Assembly (NCBI GenBank): GCA_947650285.1 | Contig: CANTFL010000234.1 | Coordinates: forward strand, 186,001 to 250,000 | From: Hyaloperonospora brassicae | Taxonomy: Eukaryota > Oomycota > Peronosporomycetes > Peronosporales > Peronosporaceae | DNA length: 64,000 nt | Direction: 5' to 3' | Shown: positions 52,631 through 63,052 of the stretch, piece after piece | Position numbering within the stretch: the first letter of the stretch is position 1 | Layout: the number at the start of each line of letters is the position of its first letter | The notes under the pieces: generated by a model | What the model saw: the letters and a program-made list of their open reading frames with translations, nothing else | What the model was told of the DNA's origin: nothing | Databases searched by the model: none | Made by a program: the position numbers and the translations under genes

Positions 52631-55600
52631 GGGGAAATCGCGATCAGCATCTCTTCTACCTCTTCTCTCGGAGTGATACTTGCTGCTAGCATACCCAGAA
52701 TCTCTTCTTCTCCTTTTTCGCACCTCTTCACCTCCATAGTCCAGTTCGACAACAAAGCAGCCCACCGTCCCAATCTCCCGTTGAGTCCTCGAGATTGCAT
52801 CAACCACGCTAACGTAGAATGTCGAGTCAGCACAGTGATCTCTCGCGAAGCAAGCGTAGTGTAGCATACATCCAAAACACGAAGTAGCGCCAGCACTTCC
52901 TTTTTCACCGTTCCATAGTTAAGCTCGTTGGGCTTCAAGGTGCGGCTAGTAAACGTAACCGGATGGTATACGCCCTCGTACTCCTGTATCAGGGCCGCTG
53001 AAACAGCCCACTTGCTAGCGTAGACTACGATCACAGGGGGGCGATCTGGGTCGAAATGTTTGAGCATAGGAGCGGTAGCTATCTTAGCCTTTAGCATAGT
53101 GAAAACAACCTTGGCTTCCTTCCATCGATCTTCGTTCAACCATTCTTCTCCTGCTGCGAGCTGAGATCGGCCGATCTCGAAGAAATCCGATTCTCTTAAC
53201 TCATATAACACCGCGGCGTACACCGCGAAATCTTCAATGAAGCGGCGGTAATAGTTCAAACTCCCGAGAAAAGATTGCATAGCTCGTAGCGTGCTAGGGA
53301 ACGGGATGTTGACCAACGACTCTAAATTCTTGGGCTGAGCCTCCAAACCATCAATCGACACTCGGTGACCCAAGTAGTCGACATTACGGCACCCCCAAAA
53401 ACTTTTTGTGAGACTGATAGACAAATTCCACTTATCACATGCTTCCAGCAATCGCTCTACTTTTGAGTACAGAGACTCCCATGAAGTGGATGGTATGAGG
53501 ATGTCATCAATATAAGATCGGCGTCCCAGTATAGAAGGTCGTCGATCTGTCTCCGGTTCACCATCTTTGAACACGTCGATCTGGCCATCAGCGGATGATC
53601 TCTGGCCAATCTTGAGGTATCCATACAGCGCGTTGTTGACCAGACGTTGATAGATTTGGGGCGCGTTCTTAAGCCCAAAAGGCATTCGCAGCCACTCGAA
53701 AAGACCAAACGGTGTGACAAACGCTGAGATCAGTTTGGCTCGCTCAGTCATCTCAACCACCCAGAATCCACTAGCCATATCCAGCGAACAGTACCATAAA
53801 GCTTTATCTAGGTCTTCTAATAGATCGCTGATCAACGGCATGGGATAAACCATCAGACGTGTCAGCTGATTCACTCTTCGATAATCAATGCAAAGGCGAA
53901 TATCCACTCCGTTCTTCTTGATGATCACCACTATCGGAGACGCCCATGGTGACGTGGATGGCTGGACGATCTTGGCCGCTAGTAGTCCTTTGATGAGGTC
54001 CGATAACTTCTCCCGATATTTAGGTGCGACCGGACTTACCCTTTGCGCTATCGGTGCTGCCCCACCGACATCAATATCACAGATCGCGCCTCGTGCTGCT
54101 GGTGGTAGAGCGTTACCTCTACCCATGAGGATGTGACGACTCTTCCAGATCAGCGATCTGAGCCGCTGTTGATCAGTGGTGAGAGGCATATCGGGATCGC
54201 CGATCTGGATGTCCTCAATCATAACTTCTTCTGTAGTCGCCGACATTTCTGGTAGTACCGCCATGTGTTGCTCGATATCTTCAGCAAACAAATCTCCGCT
54301 CTCGTGGTAGTAAACTGGTGTTCCCGCGATCTCGACATCTTCAGTCTTTAACATTGCTTCTTCCTTAGGCTCTTTCATCTCTCCCGGCTGCTCCGACCTC
54401 AGCAGTTTACCGGTCGGATCGGCTTCCGATAGAGACGACATGTCACGTAGCCATTCTTGATCGATATCGCGATCTCCCTTCGTTGCATGTTGGGTTTCGA
54501 TCTCCTGGTCGTTTTCCATCCACAATAGCTCAGCTCTGTTGACTGTTTCTTCTTTGGCAACCACAACATCTGCCTTTTGCGATTCGCCATTGTTAGTTTG
54601 GTGCGTTACCGTGGAGATCGCTGGAGATAGGTTCTTCAACGTACCAGACGGTCGTTTAAAGATACGTTTGGAGGTGGTATACGTAGGGCTATCTACCAGT
54701 GGGCCGGTATGTTCTTTTGAGAATTCCTTCACTCGATCCGTCGTAGCCTCATACGCCAGAGTTTGCCACTCCTTGTACTTCCCCGATCCGACCGTCACGA
54801 AACCTTGAGTTCGTGGTACCATATCGCCTTCGGTCCACAAGCCCAATATAGTGTGGGTGGGCAATATGATCTCATGGGCGCCAATGTTGGTCATCTGCAG
54901 GTACTTCCTACTACCAAACCCCGAGATCACTGTAGGTACCCAGTCTGGTCCTCTGGCGACCCACAACTTCATCTTAGCCCCTCCGATCCCGATCTTCACT
55001 TCCCTTGACTCTCCGACCGGGATCACCACGTGTTGGTCCTTCGCCGTTATATGTTGTATCTTCGATCCGTACGCGGGGCGACGTCCTGCGAGGTGAATGC
55101 GGATTTCTTCTGGTAGACATAGCGCACCATCCGCTAGATCGAGCCGCACTCCGGCAGGAACCATAAAGTCCATGCCCAGAATCGCTTCTTGTCCTGCCAG
55201 ATCGCCTACCCACACATTGAAATAGTACACTAACGACCCCGCGAGGGTTACTTTGATCTTGGTGCGTCCTATTGTCATGTACGGAGCTTCTCCGTCCCCG
55301 ATACATTCTTGTCGTTGACTCTCGTCAATATTGCAACCGACCTCACGAGCAAAGGTGGTGTCAATGATCGACACTTCAGCACCAGAATCAAATAGCAGAG
55401 TGGCTTTTACATTGTTGATCTTGCCAACAGCTTTCGCTTGTTTGAACCACTTCCCGGGCGAGTAGTGTTTCCAGTATCCGCGAGATTCACCGTAAGCGAG
55501 CTCGATCTCCATAGTTGGTTCAGATCGCGAGTATTCATCAATCCGCTTCAGATGGGACACGGAAGCAAGACGTTTTGACTTCGAACGAGATATATTTGTT

Positions 55601-55715
55601 TCCATATCTGTATCCTGCTTACTCTCGCGATCCGTCTTCTTCTTCTCCACGTATGCAATAATGCAGAGCCCAGAACGCTCGGCTCGTACCAGATTCAAAC
55701 CTGGCGAGCGTCCTA
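52631..55715 (-). pseudogene. pol: Gypsy element 2 pro-RT-RNase H, one continuous frame
   Basis: Reached from gag by minus-one frameshifting at 55716-55722. Protease (LLFDSGAEVSII), then RT (CSLDMASGFW, RSYIDDILIP) and the gypsy-type RNase H with the VYAS and TRH substitutions, all in one frame: the junction reads ENDQEIETQHATKG, without the stop found in element 1. The correct frame is lost after AISP, where GGGG lacks one A relative to element 1 (TTTTCGAGGGG against TTTTCGGGGG), and translation then ends at 52444. Shows that pro and pol are normally a single frame in this family. Confidence 0.9.
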
Positions 55716-55722
55716 GTTTAAC
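55672..55722 (-). promoter_or_regulatory. Programmed minus-one frameshift signal, element 2
   Basis: GTTAAAC at 55716-55722 (minus strand) followed by TAG and the same stem (55705-55714 with 55672-55681) as in element 1. Confidence 0.75.
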
Positions 55723-58199
55723 ATCTTCTCGGCCTTTTCTGGCAGCATCCCCGCATGTTTGTTCGGGACATACCACTGGCGGATCATGTTGTAGAACTCC
55801 TCCATGGGACACTTCCCCGGGTCGTGCATCTCACCGCAGGCACGGCACACGAAGAAACAGTTGTCAGAGGGGTGTCCTTTACGCCCACACTTCTGACAAG
55901 TGAGCCGTTTCCAGCAACCGAGATCTCCATGCTTGGTCGATCCGCAATGAGTACACGGCTTCGATGGCACATTGCGATCTTGATAGTCTCGACGATTGCT
56001 CGGGTCGACCGATCTCGCGTTTGCTGTAACGTCATTAGGAGACGAACGCCGATCCGTAGTGGCAGCTACATGGACTGATCTCAATCGATCTTCCAAATCT
56101 GATCCGTAAGTGTCCGATCCTGACTCACTGCTGACATCCTCGGTACGGACCATCCTCACTGCTCGTGCAGGCTTAGCCAGCGCTGGACCCTGAGTTCCCT
56201 TCTGTCTGAACTTGGACGATCCCATCATCACTTTCCCTTGACGCGATCTCCCTTGTTGATATCCATGCAGTGTCTTTTGCATGGCCTCCGTGTCTTCTAC
56301 ATTCAGCAGTAGCAATTGATTGGATAGATCGGGGTCGTCCAAAGTGTCAATGAAATGGTTGACATGTTCCTTGCGCGCAGCTGGCGATCCAGTCATCACT
56401 GGTATCTTCGCTTCCATTCCCATCACATTAAGCCGATACAGGTACTGCAAAGGGTCTTCCTCCGATCGCTTCTTTGCGTGGTAATACTGTCGGCTCGCGG
56501 ACATCCCGTGTCCCGCATATTCCACAAGAAAGCTGTTCATCAACTCCTTCCAATTGAATCTCGTCGATCTACTCAGCTGTCGGTACCAATAACGGGCGGG
56601 GCCCACCATGAGATCACCGAAAACCATACATCTCTCTTCGTCCGGTGCTTGATCCCGGAGGAACGCTGACTTCAATTTACCGATCCAGGTTCGTGCTTTG
56701 TCTACTTCCCGATCCTTCCCTGAGAATTCTTTCAGTTCAGAAATCGATGAGATTCTGATCCTCTGCGTGATGTTTCCCCCTCCGGCAGTCACACCGGTCG
56801 AGGCTACTTGAGGGCGCCGTGGTTCAGGCATCCATAAATCGTCCGGGTCGTATTCCGCCTCTTGATGGATCTGCTGGTCAGTGCCCGACTTCACCGATTC
56901 CATCTCCACATCCGGCATGCCATGGCTTTCGAGCGAGGGATGGAAAAAGGCACGGCGATCTGGGTAGTGGGTCGGCTGTCGAGTCTTTCTCTGAGCTGTA
57001 CGTTGCTCCGCCTCGTACTTCCTCATGGCTGCATTGAAGTGCCTGCTTAGATCGCCCTCTTCTTGATCATTCAGCCTAGTACGGGTACCGGCCGATCTCT
57101 GTGGCATGTCGCTCTTGGCTTGTCCTTTAAAGGCGTCGATCTTGGCTTGGCCGATCTTGTCCTTTAAGAACATACCGCCAGACGGTCCTAACGACATTCG
57201 ACGAATGCTGATGGATCCATCTGACTCGCTCTCGGAGTCGTCCGAGGCGTAGCGGGGCGATCCCACGGCGTGTTCCTGAAGCGAATCAAAAGGTGTCTCG
57301 ATCTTGTCTTCAGGAGCGTTGGCTTTGCCCACCAACATTATCATGATCTCCACAAACTCGTTCGCCGCGTTCTTCAACTGTTCCAAGCTGCAGCTCAGCA
57401 GTTCATCTCCATCAAAAGCGTTAGGGCAGACACCCATGTCATCCAACATCTGCAAAATCAAATTGATCTCGTCAACTTTGTTGGTCCCCGGAGGTGGGAC
57501 CGAGATCGGCTTGTCCAGAGGACCGATCAGCTTGGGCCTTAATATCTTGAACACTGGATCCGTCTTGAGTAGCGTTTTCAAATGGCCATAATAATACTGC
57601 CACTTTGCACGGTCCCGCGCTTCGCTGTTCGTCTCCTTCTCTCTGGACGCGATCTTCCCTGGGTTGTATTCCGTCTTTGGCTTCGCGATCTTACCTGGTG
57701 CTTCATCGCATTCCTCCTTGACTCCGGTCTTCGGTTGCACGGTGTGGTCGATCCGTCGCTCTTTGACGTCTGATCCCACCGATCTCATCTTGGATCGTTC
57801 CAATGCGGTCGCTCTCGCGGTCGAGTGTCTCGGCTTGAGGTCGGGCGATCTCTCGACGAAGGAATAGGGTTTGGCTTTCGCCGATGTGGTTTTCACCATT
57901 GGATTTTCATCCAGCAGATCGCTCTTTGCAGAGCGATCTGCGGTGGCCCCCGAAAGGGCCCTAGGAGGTATTTTAGGTTTATCTTCCAGATCGATCTCTC
58001 GATCTTCCTCTTTCATTTTCATTTCATCAGGGCCCCTCCCAAAACTCTGATGATCTGAGGATCTTGTGTTTCTGCGTGTCTGCGTCGATCCCTCTGTCGC
58101 TGACACTTCAATCCCAGGTTCTTGCTTGATCTTGACATCTTCGCCAGTGGACTCACGGTGAAATCCAGAGGCCTCAGAAGATCCGGGCACGCGCACCAT
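55713..58199 (-). CDS. gag: Gypsy element 2 Gag, 828 aa
   Basis: Same length and layout as element 1 Gag: charged N-terminus, Retrotrans_gag core with the ARYWYRQLSRSTRFNW block, two standard zinc knuckles (CTHCGSTKHGDLGC, CQKCGRKGHPSDNC) and a third CX2CX3HX4C one. About a dozen residues differ (for example SGTDQQ for SDTYQQ, RPQVAS for RPHVAS). No stop or frameshift. Starts at the first base after the LTR; the stop overlaps the frameshift signal. Confidence 0.93.
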   Translation of the reverse strand: MVRVPGSSEASGFHRESTGEDVKIKQEPGIEVSATEGSTQTRRNTRSSDHQSFGRGPDEMKMKEEDREIDLEDKPKIPPRALSGATADRSAKSDLLDENPMVKTTSAKAKPYSFVERSPDLKPRHSTARATALERSKMRSVGSDVKERRIDHTVQPKTGVKEECDEAPGKIAKPKTEYNPGKIASREKETNSEARDRAKWQYYYGHLKTLLKTDPVFKILRPKLIGPLDKPISVPPPGTNKVDEINLILQMLDDMGVCPNAFDGDELLSCSLEQLKNAANEFVEIMIMLVGKANAPEDKIETPFDSLQEHAVGSPRYASDDSESESDGSISIRRMSLGPSGGMFLKDKIGQAKIDAFKGQAKSDMPQRSAGTRTRLNDQEEGDLSRHFNAAMRKYEAEQRTAQRKTRQPTHYPDRRAFFHPSLESHGMPDVEMESVKSGTDQQIHQEAEYDPDDLWMPEPRRPQVASTGVTAGGGNITQRIRISSISELKEFSGKDREVDKARTWIGKLKSAFLRDQAPDEERCMVFGDLMVGPARYWYRQLSRSTRFNWKELMNSFLVEYAGHGMSASRQYYHAKKRSEEDPLQYLYRLNVMGMEAKIPVMTGSPAARKEHVNHFIDTLDDPDLSNQLLLLNVEDTEAMQKTLHGYQQGRSRQGKVMMGSSKFRQKGTQGPALAKPARAVRMVRTEDVSSESGSDTYGSDLEDRLRSVHVAATTDRRSSPNDVTANARSVDPSNRRDYQDRNVPSKPCTHCGSTKHGDLGCWKRLTCQKCGRKGHPSDNCFFVCRACGEMHDPGKCPMEEFYNMIRQWYVPNKHAGMLPEKAEKMLN
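57914..57960 (-). other. Gag hairpin pair, element 2
   Basis: Same 12-bp and GC-rich hairpins as at 23393-23439. Confidence 0.5.
58181..58198 (-). other. Primer-binding site of Gypsy element 2
   Basis: TGGTGCGCGTGCCCGGAT on the minus strand, one base from the LTR, overlapping the gag ATG. Confidence 0.7.
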
Positions 58200-60062
58200 T
58201 GTGGTGAAGTCGATCTCACAAAATGACTTTAGTGAGTGTCAATCTTCCACTTGCCCAGACTTGCCGACTCACGGAGGGGGTACTCCGATCCGTGCCTTGC
58301 TGTATAACCTTGTGCTCACCTTGTGTACCCGTCGGTTGGGCTGGCTTGAGCTCTTCGTAACGGCCTTGGGAGATGTCGATCTCGCTGAGGGTTTGGGGTT
58401 GAGCGTTCGCTTCCGGTGCGGAAATCTTCACACCACGAACGGGGTTCTGCGATCTTGATCTTGAGTCGCGGCAGTCACTCTTGGGCGATGTCGCGATCTC
58501 GATCTTGAATCACACCGATCTCGATTTGTCTTCGGGATCGGGGTCTTCGCTGTGCGGAAATCTTCTCTCAGCAAATAGTTGTCTTGCGTCGATCTTGCGT
58601 TGGGATCGGTCCGATCTAGTCTCGGGATCGGCCGATCTTGCCGGAAGTGCGCAATATGGGTGGATCGGTTGCTTGTTTCGCCAAAATGAAACGTGCCGAT
58701 CTGCCCTGTAGATCGCTTCGGTCTTGCTCGGTCTTGTCTTGAACTCCTTGTCCAGATCTTCTGACCACTTGAGCTGCCTCGCGATCTTGTAACCAATGTC
58801 CTTTTCCTTTTCCTGATGTTGCTGCTACCCTAGCAGTTGAGTTAAGTGTGAGTACTTGATCGATCCGGGCCAAATATCCCGAGATCGCTCTTCTCGATCT
58901 TGGCCAACAATCCAAGATCGGTCTTCTGTGTCCTTGTAACACGCGCGCCTTGACCCGCCGGGGAAGCCAAATCAATCTTGCCCGGAGAAGAGGGGAGGGG
59001 AACGTGCGTCGTGAGCAGAAGAAGTAGAGTTCAAGTCTGTTTATTAACCAACCAAATTAATATCCGACCTATCATTAAGCCTATTCCCAACCGTAGGTCA
59101 CTGTCCAAGTCGATATCACCTTTAAGCTTGACCGCCCCCTTGAACACGTGTCGAAATTTCGTGACCTGTGCTCCAAAGATAGCGCCAATACTCCCGATAT
59201 CGTACCTAGACACCAGAAAGGGAGCAAATTCCAAATACGGTACCAAATACCCAATTTTGGTACCGAAAGGTCCAAAATAGTATCCAAATGCCGAATGTGT
59301 CTGAATCCATTTTGCGACGTCAATTCAACCGGCTTCCACTGGCTCTTTCGGTCTGAACTTTTGCGACATCACTCATGGACCTTCAACAAGCATGTATATC
59401 ACAATCCAATAGCTCCATCATCGATATATCCATAATCAGCAGGGAACATGACCGATCTGATGCCCAATTCGAGATCGAGTAGGCTCGACACAGTGCGATC
59501 CGGCCCTATGTGTCGTTTCCGTTCATTGTGTGTACTCCAATACCATTCCCAAGGGTCTATCTGCTCAATGGGACCATCCATAGTTCTTACAACGGTCCCA
59601 CGGACTCCCACAAACATCCACAATTCCAGATCGGTCCATAATTAACCTAAATCAGTACTTCTTTTGGGAGCCCGGTATAGAATGTCACCGATCTAATAGA
59701 CTTCAACACCGTTGTCACAGAGTCACTTCGCATCGTCTGGTCCCAGATGCACCTTTCCAGAGTAATTCTGCTTCAGATCATCCGTTTAGTACAATCCAGT
59801 CCCTTGTCCCAGATCGCACCGTTACAATCATTCCTTGTCCCAGATCGCAGCATGGGAATCATCCCTTTTCACGCCCCGTCTCAGATCGTTCCATACCCGT
59901 CAATCTGACGACAGTTGGATCGTATCGTCTTTCTCCGTCGGGATCGCCTCCCATCTCTCATTGGATCGCCAGGTCCCGTGGTCTAATTCTCCACCAGTAA
60001 GTGGCGCCTCAAATATGTGGTCATCGATCCTCGTAGAAAATTTGATTAGGGACTTTGCCACA
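58200..60062 (-). repeat. Gypsy element 2 5' LTR
   Basis: 1,863 bp, type I. Carries the private variant CTTCTCTCAGC (near 58563), where all other LTRs here except the one at 63053 have CTTCACTCAGC. Confidence 0.93.
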
Positions 60063-60066
60063 TATT
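60063..60066. repeat. Target-site duplication TATT, right (element 2)
   Basis: Matches 45403-45406. Reading element 3 across the empty site with one copy keeps its frame open. Confidence 0.85.
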
Positions 60067-60082
60067 CATACACAGTCGATAT

Positions 60083-60360
60083 CCACTTGTAGGATGATCG
60101 CCGCAGAGAAATCCGCGCCCCCAGTCCAGATCAGCTATCAAATTGAGATATAATAACAGACCGTTACACTCGTCTTCAACACATTCGCGACCCTGATCCA
60201 CGTGATCTTGATTTGTAATATACCTTTGACCACTAACTCGATCTTGATTGATAAAAAAATCAAACGATCCCTCGTGTGAATGCAGGTCATTTTCGCTATA
60301 GCGATCTCCACTTGTAGAGTGATCACCGCAGAGAAATCCACGCCCCCTGTCCAGATCAGC
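60083..60360 (-). repeat. 225-bp in-frame repeat in element 3 (aRNase H fragment)
   Basis: CCACTTGTAG with the following GATCGCCGCAGAGAAATCC block (60083) recurs at 60308 with few changes; the 225-bp spacing equals 75 codons. Confidence 0.75.
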
Positions 60361-61301
60361 TTCGAGATCTTGATCCATACAATACGTTTGATGACTTTCT
60401 CGATCTTGATCGATAGAAAGCTCAAACGATCCATCAGGTAAATGTGAAATCACTTTGCGATCTTGACATGTCCAATGCTGTGGGTCATCTACATAATCTC
60501 GATTCATTACATAGGAGCGATCACTTTCTCGATCTTGATCAATATGACGTTGAACCGATCTATCGTGTGAAGGATGAACCACTCTTCGATCTCGTTCCGT
60601 CAAATACTGTAGATCACCTATGCGATCTCGATCAGCAGTACTCTGAAACGATTCATCATGTGAGAGTATATCGAAGACGGCATTCTCTTCTCCTGACGCA
60701 GATTTGATACTTTTTCCTCCCGTTTCAGCTTTAGAAATCCGATGAGTAATTACTGCCGCTTCCCTCGCTGTTTCCACCGGATCATCTTTTGTTTGTGTCA
60801 TTAACTCTATCGATCTAACATAGTTAGCAGGATTCGCTGGAGATTCGATCCATTCATTATCGGGCCACTTCCATTGTTCATCTGTAGTATTTTCATACGC
60901 TAAGGTTTGACACTCCTTACATCGGCCAGATCCATACAACACGTATCCTTGAGATCGTGGTGTTGTCTCGCCTTTTATCCACATACCGAGTGTGGTATGT
61001 GGTGGTAACACGATCTTCTGATCACCAATATTCGTCACCTGCAGATATAATAGCTTGCCAGGGCCGTATCTTACTGTTGGCACCCAATCATGTCCTTGTG
61101 CGATCCACAACCTTGAGAACGCTTGACTAATACCGATCTTCACCTCCGTAGATTCTCCAACATGGATCTCGATGGGTTGATCGGTAGATTTTATCTTTTT
61201 AACCTTCGATTTACACGGTGGACGTTGTACTGAGAAGCTAATTGGATTCTCATCCGGTTGTTTTCGTGGAAGGTAGTATTGTTGATCGACCGATTCTTCG
61301 T

Positions 61302-61820
61302 GCCCACAATATTCGAACAAGAATTCTTCCACCAGCGCATTCCAATCAAATTGTATCGATTCGTTCAGTTGAAGATGCCAATATCGGGCTGGAGCGGTTA
61401 GCAAATCACCGAACACCAAACATTTTTCTGCATCGGGTATTTGTTCTCGAGCAAAAGCCGATCTGACCTTGCCGATCCAGCTCCGAGCCCAATCTTCGTC
61501 TCGACTTTTTCCTGAAAACCCTTCCAGATGTGAGGAGACGGAGGCCCTGTCGACCGCGTGTCCACAATATTCGAACAATAATTCTTCCACCAGCGCATTC
61601 CAATCAAATTGTATCGATGCGTTTAGTTGAAGATACCAATATCAGTCTGGAGCGGTGAGCAAATCACCGAACACCAAACATTTTTCTTCATCGGGTATTT
61701 GTTCTCGAAGAAAAGCCGACATGACCTTGTAGATCCAGTTCCAAGCCCAACCTTCGTCTCGACCTTTTCCTGAAAAATCTTCCAGACATGAGATCACGGA
61801 CGACCTTAGTTGTATGTCGA
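61302..61820 (-). repeat. 258-bp in-frame duplication of the Gag core in element 3
   Basis: GCAAATCACCGAACACCAAA occurs at 61401 and 61659, and the CACAATATTCGAACAA block near 61304 and 61562. The spacing of 258 bp equals 86 codons, so the Gag core (CLVFGDLLTAP to NALVEE, LFEYCGH) is present twice in tandem. The first copy has a TGA at 61642-61644. Confidence 0.85.
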
Positions 61821-62369
61821 TCTTGGCTTGCTCTTCAAAGGCTTCAATCCTGACCTTGCCGATCCTGTCCTTTAGAAACGATCCTCCCAATGGTCCCAGA
61901 GATATCCGACGAGCGCTATTGGACCCATCTGACTCGATCTTGGAGTCAGCTGAGGCGTATAAGTCGATCCTGAGGGGTGTTCTTGAGTAGATCCCGAGGG
62001 TATGACGATTACGTCTCTAGGAGTGGTGGTCTTGCTCACCAGAAGTATCATGACCTACACGAACTCGCTTACTGCGTTCTTCAACTGTTCCAAGCTGCAT
62101 CTCATCAATTCATCTTCATCGAAAGCATTAGGGCAGAAGCCCGTGTCATTCAACATCTGCAAAATCAAATCAATCGCGCCGAGTTTGCTAGTCACGGGCG
62201 GCGGGATAAAGATCGGCTTAACCAGAGGGCCGATCCACTTGGGCCGTAATATCTTAAACACTGGGTCTGTCTTGAGCAGTGTCTTGAAATGTCTATAATA
62301 GCGCTGCCATTTCGCACGATCCCACATTTGAGTTACCGACTCGATCTTCGACACCGCGATCTGGGCCAT
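61642..62369 (-). pseudogene. Element 3 gag, middle part
   Basis: Frames 62369-62055 and 61890-61642. The former matches element 1 Gag well (AKWQRYYRHFKTLLKTDPVF, PFIPPPVTSKLGAIDLILQM-type segment, DELMRCSLEQLKNAVSEFV); the latter starts with the FLKDRIGKVRIEAFEEQAK segment and runs into the first copy of the duplicated Gag core. Frame breaks lie at about 62055 and 61900. Confidence 0.8.
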
Positions 62370-62439
62370 CTCACGATCATATTATTCTTTGACTACGATC
62401 TTCGATCCGATTGGTTTTCCGATTCGGTGATCTTCGCCA

Positions 62440-62720
62440 TTCGATCCCAGCACTTTCTTCTTCTTTCGTGTTGATCCGGCGAGTTTCTTGGCCGTCTTCC
62501 TCGTGTTAGTGTCTGGTGACCTGCTGACGAGGGTATTCGATCCCGGCACTTTCTTCTTCTTTCTTGCCGATCCGGCGGGTTTCTTGGCCGTCTTTCTCGT
62601 GCTAGTGTTTGGTGACCTGCTGACAAGGGTATTCGATCCCGGCACTTTCTTCCTTTTTCGTGCCGATCCGGCCAACGTCTTCCTCGTATTAATGTCAGGT
62701 GACCTGCTGACGAGGGCATG
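62440..62720 (-). repeat. 96-bp tandem repeat in element 3 gag
   Basis: About 2.9 copies with 96-bp period (CACTTTCTTC at 62451, 62547, 62643). 96 bp equals 32 codons, so copy number can change without shifting frame. Absent from elements 1 and 2. Confidence 0.85.
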
Positions 62721-62766
62721 AGTTTGGCTTTCGCCGTTTTGGTTTTCACCATTGGATATTCATCCA

Positions 62767-62813
62767 GCAGATCGCTCTTTGTAGAGCGATCTGCGGTGGC
62801 CCCCGAAAGGGCC
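62767..62813 (-). other. Gag hairpin pair, element 3
   Basis: Same arms as in elements 1 and 2; the first loop is TTGT instead of TTGC on the plus strand. Confidence 0.5.
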
Positions 62814-63033
62814 CTAGGAGGTGTTTGAGATTTATCTTCCAGGTCGATCTCTCGATCTTCCTCCATCACTTTCTTTTCATCAGAGCCCCTCCCAAAACTC
62901 TGATGATCCGAGGATCTTTTATTTCTGCGTGTCTGCGTCGATCCCTCTGTCGCTGACACTTCAATCCCAGGTTCTTGCTTGATCTTGACATCTTCGCCAG
63001 TGGACTCACGGTGAAATCCAGAGGCCTCAGAAG

Positions 63034-63051
63034 ATCCGGGCACGCGCACCA
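63034..63051 (-). other. Primer-binding site of Gypsy element 3
   Basis: TGGTGCGCGTGCCCGGAT on the minus strand, identical to elements 1 and 2. Confidence 0.7.
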
Positions 63052-63052
63052 T

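Larger units (their letters stand above)
45407..60062 (-). mobile_element. Gypsy element 2, full-length 14.66-kb LTR retrotransposon
   Basis: 14,656 bp, same order and orientation as element 1, inserted in element 3 with TSD TATT. Both LTRs are 1,863 bp and differ by eye at fewer than ten positions (about 0.4%), so insertion is recent. Gag and the antisense gene are open. Pol has one frameshift (about 52630) and one stop (50660). It does not share the pro-pol frameshift of element 1. Confidence 0.95.
60063..61590 (-). pseudogene. Element 3 fused ORF: Gag core joined to protease C-terminal segment and aRNase H pieces
   Basis: About 509 codons open to the edge of element 2, then continuing at 45402. 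Order: Retrotrans_gag core (LVFGDLLTAPARYWHLQLNE, FLFEYCGHEESVDQQYY), an abrupt join near PISFSVQRPPCKSK to the segment after the protease active site (HVGESTEVKIGISQ, DWVPTVRYGPGKLLYLQVTN), a region of repeated IDQDRES-like units, and two aRNase H fragments (DLDRGRGFLCGDH) that lack the complete catalytic set. No zinc knuckle, protease active site or RT is present, so it could act only as a structural protein. Whether it is expressed is unknown. Confidence 0.82.
62393..63052 (-). pseudogene. Element 3 gag N-terminus with 32-residue repeats
   Basis: Starts at the LTR edge like the other gags. The first 95 codons or so are nearly identical to element 1 and 2 Gag, in sharp contrast to the rest of element 3. 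A frameshift at about 62725 follows AKAK; thereafter the original frame is the one reading VSRSPDTNTRKTAKK, which corresponds to VERSPDLKPRHS in element 1. In that frame a Lys-rich 32-residue unit (ARKKKKVPGSNTLVSRSPD) is repeated about three times. A stop follows near 62382. Confidence 0.8.

Noticed and set aside
52631..52867. Start of a separate protein at 52867 in element 2
   Set aside because: The first 79 or so codons are an out-of-frame reading of RNase H; the real domain begins only after the 1-bp deletion near 52630.
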